Positions 35,201-47,200 of a DNA stretch of 64,000 bases are shown in pieces. The DNA is from Macrosoma leucophasiata (Eukaryota > Arthropoda > Insecta > Lepidoptera > Hedylidae). Below the pieces are notes generated by a model, which worked only from the letters and a program-made list of their open reading frames with translations, did no database searches and was not told where the DNA came from. The translations under genes were made by a program, and so were the position numbers. The stretch is from NCBI GenBank assembly GCA_036365455.1, contig JAWQUS010000020.1:97001-161000 (forward strand), in the 5' to 3' direction. Within the stretch, counting starts at the first letter, position 1; the number at the start of each line of letters is the position of its first letter.

Positions 35201-38200
35201 CACTAAGCAGTGATCTCTTCCAGACAACCTTTGGGTTTAGGAAACAGTGCAGATACTAAACAATGGGGGTGTACCCTGCTATATGAAACTTATAAATATA
35301 ATGTTAAGTTATAATAACAGTAGACAAGAAACTAGTGATCAGGTATCAGCTGGTTAAAGAAAGGGACTGGGAAGCATAGTAATCATAGGTTATTTTTTTA
35401 AACACCTCTACAGACTTAGCTTGTCGGATATCCACCGGAAGGGAATTCCAGAGTCGGATAGCCTCTACCGTGAATGAATTAGAATAAAAAGAGGAAGAGT
35501 GAGGAGTCATTAAAAGGAGATTGTCGGAAGAACGTAGGGACAAGGAATGTGTAGAACAAAGAAAATGGAAACACTCTTTCAGGTAGGTAGGGGTTTGCGG
35601 ATTGAACAATAAACAATACAGAAAAGAGAGAATGTGTGTATTCCTGCGAAGATGAATGGGTAACCACTTGAGCTGTTTGCGAAAATCAGAAACATGATCA
35701 TATTTGCGTAGTCCAAATATGAATCGTATACATAAATTTTGAAGCTGCTCAAGTTTATTTAATTGCTCCTGTGTTAGGTCTGAATAACATATGTCGGCAT
35801 AATCTAGTATTGGAAAAAGAAGTGATCGAGCCAGCGTAATTTTAGTGGAAGTAGGCAAGAAATTATGGAGACTTCTGAGGGAGCCAACAGCAGCAAACAT
35901 TTTCCGGCTTACCTCAGCGATTTGTGGCTTCCAAGTTAAACTGTTGTCAATGATTAACCCTAAGTTTTTAACTTTGTCGCAATAAGTAATACACGTGTCA
36001 TTGAGTACAACTGATGGAACGTCTGACATATCTAATTTAGAGACCACACGAGAGCTGCCAATAATGATCGCTTGGCTTTTGGAAGCATTAACCTGCAACC
36101 CAAATGCATCACACCAGAGAGAAACACGTTTAAGATCATCATTGACAGTCCGTATGGCCTCCGGCAGATGAACGAGATTAGCCTGACAATAGATTTGAAG
36201 ATCATCTGCATAAAGGTGGTAGAGAGAAGATAGATTCTGAGTTATTAAATTAATGAAAGTAGAAAACAGGAATGGAGACAACACGCCGTCGAAAAGGAAT
36301 CATCCACACGAATGCGTTGCCGGCGACCAAACAAGTAACTACGAAACCAAGCAATTACTGTCGGAGATATGTTAAGAGAACGGAGATTCCAAATCTACAT
36401 TGGTAAAAGCATTACTAAAATCTAGTAAAAGTAGAGCGTGTGCGGCGCGAGGGGGGAGGGGGAGGGGGGCAGGAGGGGAGGGGGCAGTACCTGGGCGCGG
36501 GCGGGGGCCGCGTGTAGAGCGTGTGCGGCGCGAGGTCCTGCGGGAAGACGGCGGCGTGGTGCACGACGGCGCGCGAGGGGGGAGGGGGAGGGGGCAGGAG
36601 GGGAGGGGGCAGTACCTGGGCGCGGGCGGGGGCCGCGTGTAGAGCGTGTGCGGCGCGAGGTCCTGCGGGAAGACGGCGGCGTGGTGCACGACGGCGCGCG
36701 AGGGGGGAGGGGGAGGGGGCAGGAGGGGAGGGGGCAGTACCTGGGCGCGGGCGGGGGCCGCGTGTAGAGCGTGTGCGGCGCGAGGTCCTGCGGGAAGACG
36801 GCGGCGTGGTGCACGATGGCGCGCTTGACGAGCTCGTTGACGAGGTTCTGCGCCGTGACCTGCGCGCCGCCCTCGCCCCAGGCCGCCAGCAGCGTGGGCC
36901 CCAGGCAGATGGCCAGGTTCCAGGCGTCCATCATGTTGGCCTCGCTGTGCTCCGTCAGGCTGCAGACACACACCGCACCGCCTCAGTATTACATCATTTT
37001 AGCACGCTCGAAATCGATGGGTTGAGAGAATTAAGGTGATCGTGAAGACTACTACACACAATTCCGGGGCGGTAGTACCGGCGGCCTGGCCTCCGTTATT
37101 TTTGCCGCCGATGCCTCGGGGTAGTTCGTTAAGCGAGTCCAACGGCAAGAATACCCATCGGCAGGCCGACGGCGATAGCATCGGCCGGCTCGTCGATATG
37201 GATGGGGGGGCACACGTACTGCGCGAGGAAGGCGAACAGGTAGCGCAGCACGAGCAGCTGCGGCGCGGGCAGCGCGGCGAGCGTGCGGCGCAGGCGCGGC
37301 ACGAAGGCGGCGTCGTCGGGCAGCGCGGCCACCCGCAGCAGGCGCTCCTGCAGCTGCGGCGGCACCAGCGGCGGCCGCAGCTCCCGCAGGTACAGCTTCA
37401 GCAGCCCGCACACCTGCGCAGGGACACGCACGCACCGTTAGCGGGCCGGGGGGGCGAGGGGGCGGGCGGGGCGAGGGACACTCACGGAGTTGATGTCGGA
37501 GGCGTCGCGCACGCGCGCCAGCGGGTCCTCGCCGCGTTCGAAGGCGGCGCGCAGGGCCTGCATCTCCACCTGCGACCCCGACACGCGGAACACGCCCTGA
37601 TGCCGCAGACCTGCAAGCCGCATCGTTCGAAACGGTAATCAATTTTGTGACGCGTCACTGACGATTCTCGCTATTCCAAACGATAAATAAACGTTTCGAT
37701 TCCGTCCAGTTTTACGGTCGTCGTGAACGGTTAAGTATCGAAAAGTCGAAGTGGTCAGAAGCGGACGGGAGACGGAACGCACCGTAAGTGGCGATGACGC
37801 GCACGCAGGACGTGAGGACGGCGGGCAGCGCGGCGGCGTCGAGCAGCGGCGCGGCGAACAGGCCGCGGCGGCGGGCGTGCGCGCGGCGCGGGGGGGACGG
37901 CGGGGACACCGGCGTCGCGCCCCCCGCACCCCCCGCGCCCCCCGCGCCCCCCGGCAGCAGCTTGTCGCGCACGGCGCACACCTTGCTCTCCAACCGCGCC
38001 AGCCGTCCCGCGCACGATACGTACGACCGGAACTTCTGCAGATACACATGGAAACATTCGTCTCATTCTGTCGTGATTCGAAAGCGGATCGAACCGAACG
38101 GCGACGGGGGCGTACCGCGAGGTAGTAGTCCTCCTGGTCGCGGCGCGCCGCCTCGTCGTCGGGCGGGTGCGGGGCGGGCGGCGCGGGCGCGGCGGGCGCG

Positions 38201-41200
38201 GCGGGCGAGGCGGGCGGGGGCCCGAAGAGGCGCGCGACGTCCCAGGCGGCGTCGGGCCCGCGCAGCTGGCGCACGAGCTCGGCCTCGGCGGCGTCGAGCG
38301 TCTTGGCGTGCTCGCGGCACTCGGCCCGCAGCGCGCGCGCGCCCGCCTCCAGCTGCGCCAGGCGCCCGCGCAGCTCCCGCTCCGCGCCCCCCGCGCCCTC
38401 TTCCTCGGCCTCCGCCGCGTCCTCCGTCAGCTCGCGCATCTCCCTATCCTGCGGGTGAGGCGTAGTCGGTTACGAAACAAACATTATGAACCGATTTAGA
38501 TTAGAGTTCGACGCCGTCGGCCGATGGCGTCCGGTACGAATCCGGTAGAAAATTTAAAACGTCCCAGTCCGACCGAAAATTACTTTAAATATGAGATAGT
38601 AATAGTCATCAATTCAAATTCAAACTCAAAAATTCATTTAATCACTTGAAAATAATAGAATTTGCTTGTGATAGGTCAAATTACAAATATAAAATTAAAG
38701 CGAATAACAACTGATACGTTGATTAATATGTCAAAGTAAACAAAATAAAATAAATAATAGTCCAAAAATATGTTCCATACTTTCTTTTACAAACGGCAAG
38801 ATAAGACTAAACAAAAAAATATGGGACATTCTTTGTCATTCACTGGCAGAGTTCCAAAGCCCACATTACTGAGAAAAAACCTGCCAAATCAAAACTCAGT
38901 AAGGTCTCTTCAAAATATGTTCCTTAAAATTATTTTCACAATTTTCGCAACGATGACGATAAGGGACAAATTCCGGCGACCTTCCACCATCAGGTTCGGT
39001 GGCGACTCCGTCAGAAGCATGGGATCGACTACGGTGCTGGGTGTGATGATCGATGCAAGCTTTCGTTCACACAGCATGCGGCAACAATAGGGCAGCGGGC
39101 GGCAAATTGCTTCGACAACATGTCGAGAGTTTCGGCGTGCTCTTGAAGTATATGGTACTGGGCTCTTTGGACGTAGGGCAGGGGGCGCAGCCACGGGGCA
39201 CCGGCGGGCGGCACTCACCTGGTCGGGCGGCGCGGCGCCGACGTAGGGCAGGGGGCGCGGCCACGGGGCACCGGCGGGCGGCACTCACCTGGTCGGGCGG
39301 CGCGGCGCCGACGTAGGGCAGGGGGCGCGGCCACGGGGCACCGGCGGGCGGCACTCACCTGGTCGGGCGGCGCGGCGCCGACGTAGGGCAGGGGGCGCGG
39401 CCACGGGGCACCGGCGGGCGGCACTCACCTGGTCGGGCGGCGCGGCGCCGACGTAGGGCAGGGGGCGCGGCAGCGCGAAGGCGGCGGGGTGCGCGGCCAC
39501 GAACCGCTGGCGGTCGCGCAGCGCGTCGAGCGCGTCGGCGGCGGCCAGCAGCGCGGCGGCGGCGGAGGCGGCGGCGCCCGCGCACGCGCCCTCCGCGCCG
39601 CCGGCCGCGCGCGCCGCTCGCTCCACCACCGCCTCGAACCCCACCTCCGTGCACTGCAACACCCCACACCCGCACCCGTGTCACACCCTCGCTCTCTCGG
39701 CTCGGCGCTACGCTAGCGTCCGTGGCGTAGCTACAGGTGGCGCGCTCCGGGCACGATGCAAATATAAACAGTGTGGAAACTACGTAAAAAAACCTTGAAA
39801 CGTCACACTCACACAAACATGCGCATCGACGAGGCCTCTATGCGGTTCTGGCGGTGCTGCGGTACTGAGTCACTCGCTACATCGAGCGTCGATGCGCATG
39901 TTTGTGTTAGTGTGCCAATTTAGAACGTTTTGTACGTAGTTTCTATACTGTTCATATTTGTACTGTGTACCGGGTGTCACCCGTTTGGGGGTGACATCCT
40001 CTCTTTAAGTAACCAAAATTAGAAGAAGAAAAAGACACAAAAGAATGGAGAGTGTTAGTTACGCCACTGACTAGCGTCCTAGTGTTATTTACGTGATACA
40101 GAATAATTTTAGGCCTCATATTAAAGTGACGATACGACGCCGAAAAACGTTAACATCGCTCCTAAAAAACAAAAAATATTCGAAACGATAGTGAACAACA
40201 AATTCTTTAACTTAACTAAACGTTACGATGGAGACCCTCGTTAATGCACCCGCGCTTTTTCAAAACTCGATAATTTTTATTTACAAAACTATTCAACTAT
40301 CTTAGATAAGACGCAACTAAGACGTTACTTAGCTTGCTATGCTATGTCAGTTTTGTTATTTTTATATAAAGCAACGAGTCGTAATAGGTTAAGATTCCAC
40401 TGCAGAATCATTTCCTTCATCCAGATATGCTGCAAGCCTAATTTTTATGCATATTTATAATCTAGAGCAGAGGTTCCCAAACTATTTTTTCTTGTAGACC
40501 CTTTACAATTTTTTCTAGATTCTGTGGACCCCCGTCCTTGCTACATTTATATCACATTCCTATATTTCCAATTTTATTCACACCTACGTAGACCCCCATC
40601 GAGTCTCCCATGGACCATTTTGGGAATAGACATGCGACCCGCGCCGGCTAGCCGCCGCCAGGAAGAGGTGGCGCGCCGCCGCCGCCGACGGCTTGCTCAA
40701 AACTCGCGCCGTGCGGTCCTCGTGAAGACGTCCACTGCTGAACAAAGGCCTCCCCCAAAGATTGCCACAACGAACGGTCTTAGGCCGTCCTTATCCAGCG
40801 GTTGCCTGCGACCTTCACCAGGTCGTTGGTCCATCTTGTGGGGTTCCCGTCTACGCCTCGTTTTCCGGTACGCGGTCGCGATTCAAAAACTGTTCTGCCC
40901 CAGCTCGCTATTAGGTGAGCTATGTCGGCAACTTTGGTTCTCATGCGGATCTCCTCATTTCTGATTCGATCTCGCAGCGAAACTCCAAGAATATATCTCT
41001 CGATTGCTCTCTGAGTGACTTTAAGCTTTCTTATGAGGCCCATAGTGAGCGACCACGTTTCTGTCCCATATGTCATCTGGCAACACACACTGGTCAAAGA
41101 CCTTTTTCTTGAGACACTGCGGTACCATAATAGGAGTGGGTGTAATTCGACATGATCTCCGTCTTGTCCATGTTCATTTTAAGGTCCACTCATTACGAGG

Positions 41201-44200
41201 CCCTACCAGAGCATTGTGCCAAGGTCTTCCAGGGTCTCAGCCATGACAACGATATCATTTGCAAATCGGAGGTGGGAGATGTATTTGCCGTTAATACTGA
41301 TGCGCAGTCCTTTACAGTTCAAAAGCTTGAAGACATCTTCCAATGCAGCGGTGAACTATTTCGGAGATATAACATCTCCCTGTCTCACACCTCACTGCAG
41401 TTGGATAGGTTTCGCGTTCTGATCCTGAAGCCGGACCGACATAGTGGCATTTTCATACAAGCTCTTCAGCACCTCGTTGTATGAGTAATCAACTTGGCAC
41501 CTCTGGAGTGACTAGCACAGCCCAAATCTCGACCGAATCGAAGGCTTTCTCATAATCCATGAACGCTAGACAAAGAGGCTGTTTATACTCTTCGGTCATC
41601 TGTATAACCTGCCGAAGCATGTGAATGTAGTCTATGGTGCTAAAGCCTTACGGAAACCGGATTGTTCGGGAGGCTGGAAGTCGTCGAGTCTGCGAGATAG
41701 ACAGTTCGTAATCATTCTTGAAAACAGCTAATCGACGTGACTTAGAAGTGCGATGGGCTTATAGTTCTAAAGAAGGGTATTGTCACCTTCCTTAAAGAAC
41801 AGTACCACCACACTTTTGTGCCGGCCTTTGGCGTTTTGCCCTCGGATATGACGGAATTGGACATCATCTGAAGAGCTTCTTCTAATACTGGCCTTCCGCC
41901 TGCTATCAGGAGTTCAGCAGCGATTCCATCATCAACCGGCGCCCTGTTGTTATGGGATATCTTCGGTGTAGTGTCGAGTCTGTCCGGTTCTACGATCTTT
42001 AAATGTAATTATTTGTTTAGTTTACGAACGAATATTCCTTGGTGGTTGCGTAAAGTAAATCATGATTTCCTACCCCGTTTTTAAGCGGTTAGGTAGCTTG
42101 CGTGAAGGTACGAGTTCCTGTACTCCAAGGATTATCTACTCTGTGCGGTTAAGTAAAATCATAAATATCGCGATGGTATCCCGATACGAATTATTATTGT
42201 TCCCGATCGGACATCAACAAAATAACATTTATTTTGTTGATGTCCGATCGGGAACAATAATAATTCGTATTTCCTTTACCATAGCAATTTTATTTTTTAA
42301 ACAGTTGGTATTGCTTGATTTCAGCCTAAAAGTTAGATTAGGGTAGAAAATAAAAACGAGCCGCCGGCTACAAGCCGCCGGCTACAAGCCGCCGCCACGA
42401 AAATGTTTGTGACGCGCCGCCGCCGACTATATCGCACCCGGCTCGCATGTCTATTTGGGAATCACTGGTATGATGTAAGTAAATTGGTACTATATATAAT
42501 ATGGTATATTGGTAGTATATGTGTTGAGATCCATTATCGTGGACCCCCATTTTCATTTCATGGACCCCCAAATTTTTTTTTCGCTGACGCAGACCCCTTT
42601 TAGTTTTTCATAGACCCCCAGGGGTCGATATAGACCACTTTGGGAATCACTGATCTAGAGAATATATATATATCCACCAACATGCCTATCAAAAAATGGC
42701 CGCAAGTAATTTTTTATATATTTTTTAGTGGGAAAGATTTTTATTTGTTTTTTCAATAAAATATAATTCACGTCACGGCAATATGCATAATGACTCTGAA
42801 AAATCACGGTTGCCGTTGCGCACTTGGCCGCTCTTTCATATTTTCGTTCCGCCCAGATAACTTTTTAGGTCCATAGCGTACATTGTATGTATTATTTATA
42901 TATCATTTTTTTTTCCTCATGTGATGATATACGGGAGCCAAATTGAATCAGCCGCAAATGAATAGTAGCTGGCTGTTAAAGATGCATAATTTAAAAAATA
43001 TATACTTGCGGAAAAATTTGATAGGCAACTTAGTAAACATATTTTCTCTAGATTATAAATATGCGTAAAAATTAGGTTTGCAGGATATCTGGATGAACGA
43101 AATGATTCTGCAGTGGGATTACACTTATAAGTTTCAGGCATGAAACAGGCAAGCATAACATTCAAGAATCTCGATATTTTACAATATTTCAAAAGAATTC
43201 CGCCAGTCGGTCGATGAAAACATGGCTAAGACGTTTTAGCCGTTAACGTTTTCATCGACCGACTGGAAGTATTCAAGTACTTTTTAAAAAATCTATCGAA
43301 TTTTTTTAAAGTACTTAAAATGTGCGCGGTGCGTCGCGGCCACTCGCAGCCGAATATCGCCCACCGGCGGAAGAATTTTCTTCTATCGCGGGGAAGGCTC
43401 GTCCGGCGGCGGACGATATTCGGCCGCGGCGACGGGGACTCGCAACGAAGTCCAATAAAATGTCAATAGATACGCGAGGTGTGAAGGTGTGAAGGTGTGA
43501 AGGTGTGAAGGTGTGGAGGGGTGCGATACCGACCAGCATGACGTCGGCCACGTCGTCCAGGTAGTACCGCTGCAGCGAGGCGTTGGCGGCCTCCAGGCTC
43601 AGCAGGTAGTCGGCGCGGGCGCGCAGGGCTCGCGCGCGCGCCTCGCCGTGCCGCGCGCGCCGCTGGGGGAGAGGGGGGGGGGGTTGCTGTAGGTACTCTG
43701 AACTCGGCTACACAGTACTACATACTTCATTATAGCTATTTTTCGACATCGTACGGCTACGATTCGATAGAGCCGATAGCTAAATTTATCAGCTCCTCGT
43801 CGTAATAATATAGGTACTTTAAAAAAACGCGTCGGCTCCGATGTAACGCACGATGGAAGTTAACCCGGTGTGCGTGAGACGCGTGACTCGATATACGAGG
43901 TGGAACGGCGAGGTCCGACGATATTAAAGGGCGTTCAAATATATCAAGTTTCAAATCGTTTAACGTGAACAATTACGATGAAATCACTACTTTTTTTTCA
44001 TACAAACGTTAAATTATTTGTTATTTTATTCGACAACCCTAACGAGTCGTCAATGAAAACGCTCAGCATTTTACACAGACACACCCACGCGTAGCGTTCG
44101 TCTTCGACTGATATATGCCACCGGCCGTCGTTGTCAGGGATGAAACGCATAAAATTTAAATCAAAGTTTAACTCGTAACAACTGATGATTTAACATTCTT

Positions 44201-47200
44201 AGGAGAAAAAAATCTCGAGGGCGAAGTCAACATCAGCGTAGGCGTGGACTGTTGAAATATCGTTGGACCTCGCGGTTACACCTCGAATATCGATCGGCTT
44301 ATAACTGGAATAATTTGCAGGTGGAGTAAAGCGCTCACCTTGTCGAGCTCCTTGTCGAGCGCCTTGAGCTTCTTGTGTCGCGGCGGCTGCGGGTGCGGGT
44401 GCGGGTGGGTGTCGGGGGCGGGTGCGGGGGGGAGGAGGGCTCGGCGCGCGGCGTGCGCGGCCCGCAGCTTGAGGGCGGCGGCGCGCCAGTCGGCCGCGGC
44501 CGCCGCGTGCGCCTTGCCGCCCGCCGCCGCCTCCGCCAGCGCCAGCCCCACCTCCTCCTGCCGCTCCGTCACTGCACACGACGCACACCATGCACACTAC
44601 TGCACACTACTGCACACCTCGCCCGATAAGCCTACACCCGAGTTTTGGCAGAACCCTGGTGCTTTTATTTTATTTCGTTTTCTTGGTGTATTTTTGAGTT
44701 ATCTATACAAAGCAATAAAATGGGAGTGTCCGTTTGTAATATAAAAGTGACCGCTTTTTACTAAACGCATACGCCTATATACACGGTACCTACATATGCC
44801 AAAACATTTTTTTTAAATAATATTTGTCTGTTTGTCTATGCTCGGGCACGGCTGGACCGATTTTGACGGAACATTCACTGGCAGGTAGCTTATATTATAA
44901 GGAGTAACTTAGGCTACTTTTATACTAGCTGCGCCCACGACTTTCTCATAAATTCTCACGCGGGCACGGCTAATACCGTTAGGTAATTATGTTAAATGTA
45001 GTAGAGTCCACAAGACTACAGAAGTAGCAAAATAATAAAAAACAGGGCTATGAACGGGGCGTGATTGCTACCAGTTAATAAATTAGCTTCAGGGACAGAC
45101 AATATCGCGTCACTTACTATGCGTGCTCATTTTGTTGTACCTATTTGTAATACAACAATATTTGCACGCCATCTAACAAAATGTGACAAAGAACCAACAG
45201 ATATCAAACATTTTGTTTAAATCTGAAGTGGCAAGTGTAAAACATTATAATGATGGAAGCATATTATAATCTTTATAAACAATGTTCCCTTATGTTCCCA
45301 GGAACGGTCCCACTTTGGAGAACGTTCCTGGAAACAGCACATCTATAGGCGCAGCGCGTCATTAGCAGCCCGCCGCGCCGCTCGCGACTCAGGGCACAGG
45401 TAGTGCGGCACAGGGCGCGGGGCGCGGGGCACGGAGCACAGGCCGGGGCGACGCGGCGACGTACCGATGTCGCGACACTTGCGGTGCAGGCGCAGCACGT
45501 CGTCGGCGGCCCGCTGCAGGCGCGCGGCGAGCGGGCCGCCGTACAGGTCGGCGAGCGCGGCGTGGTCGCGGGACAGCGCGCGCGTCTGCTCCAGCGCCGC
45601 CTGCCAGCACGCGAACGCGCCCGTCAGCGCCCACTGCTCGCGTCTGGCGACAACGTACGTACACCCTCGTCACGTCATCACACCTTGTCGCTTTACACGC
45701 ACTCGCATAAAACTTCGCTTTGGTCATGAAAAATAGGCTAAGCTGAGGTAGAGTGTGGAGCGCCAGATATCCCGGTCCTAACACCTCCCGTGTCTACTTC
45801 TGTGAAACGTGCTGCCAGCCCCGAAAATTATGTGCGATTACTTATTTTTTTATCGATTCGCCTCACATAACTAGGTATATAAAGAATGGGAGAAATGAGT
45901 TACTGAATTCTCATTGCAACGCACGTATCCGAAAACGATCGATTATAAGTATTACCTATAACATTTCTAACAGGCAATTGTTACTTCATTAATGTTCAAT
46001 GGTAATTACCATTAATCGTTCACTTATCCAATCCGTATGTTCACATGTGTATATCCTCTTTTTTTGTTATCCTGAATCAAAATTATAAATTAAGCCGGTC
46101 ACCGGATCTGTAGGTGTGTGTGTGATTTACAAATATGATATACCTATTAAAACTTATAACTTGCTAGTTTGCTCAGTTTTTTGATTTTCTAAGAATGTAT
46201 AGTGTGGCCCTCGTATAGGTAAGTAGATAGGTAGGTGGGTAGTTAGGTAGACAGGTAGATACTTGTGCTTGTGGTCCTTGTGTCGCTGGGTGGCGGCGCG
46301 CGCCAGCTTGTCGAGCGCGCGCGCGTACTCGTGCTCGAGGTCGGCGCGGCGGCGGCAGTAGTCGTGCAGCTCGCCCGCCACGCCCGCCGCCGCCTCCGCG
46401 CGCGCCTCCAGCAGCCGCGTCTGCTCGCCCAGCTGCACGCGGATGTCTGCAACGACACACCGCCGGTCACCACACGCCTCACTCCGAGAACGAACCTTAC
46501 GCTGATCACGCTGATCACGGTGATCACATCCCCTACTATATGACTGACGAAGAACGTAGTGCAAGCAACGCGCAGGTGTCTTCTTTTACGTTATAAAAGA
46601 GCCGAACAACCGTAAAGTTCACGTCGATGAAAATATTAGTTAAATACCTAAGTGAGTACCAGTGACCGCCAGTGGCAAAATTAAATTGCGCGTTTCCGTG
46701 CTTCGGAGGGCACGTTAAGCCGTCGGTCTCGGTTGCTATCGATAGATAGCAGTCGTTAAACCTTGTCGGAGGCCTTAAACATCCGACAGCGGGTTGGCCA
46801 CTAACCCGACCCTCATTGGAGCAGCGTGGTGGAGTAAGCGTGGTCCAGTCCTCCCCCAAAAAAGGGAAGAGTCTCGTGCCCATACGGGGTCTCTATGTAT
46901 AGACCGGAGACGTTGTCATTGCAAAAGCATACATTGTGTGCCACTGTTCTAGAATACAAGGTGTAAGTGGAACGAACACGGTAGCCCTGAATCTGAATGG
47001 TGTTGATTCAGCGTCTAGGGGGCATTGATGGGCGTCACTAGTTACTTTTGTAATCTAATTAATAACTGAATTACAAAGTGACCTGTTAACTGAGGTTACT
47101 TTTAGATGTACGAACTTTAACTGAATTAAAATGTTATTGAATTACAAAGTAATCAGTATTATTGCATTATACATGCATACTATTGTAATTAGGGTTACTT

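Larger units (their letters stand above)
40468..42652. mobile_element. hAT-type element with 8-bp target duplication, hosting a LINE
   Basis: Termini CAGAGGTTCCCAAAC and GGGAATCACTG (complement CAGTGATTCCC) are the hAT consensus form. ATCTAGAG flanks both sides (40460-40467, 42653-42660). Both ends have repeated TGGACCCCC / TAGACCCCC motifs. No hAT transposase remains. The interior was invaded by an RTE LINE (about 40720-42050) and holds a perfect hairpin. Confidence 0.87.

Noticed and set aside
36422..36973. A 183-codon continuous exon across the 125-bp repeats
   Set aside because: The frame is open only because GC-rich repeats lack stops; the first donor at 36741 gives the correct phase with exon 12, so read-through is kept only as a splicing question.
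40780..41484. Plus-strand frames opposite the RTE LINE
   Set aside because: Shadows of the minus-strand reverse transcriptase.
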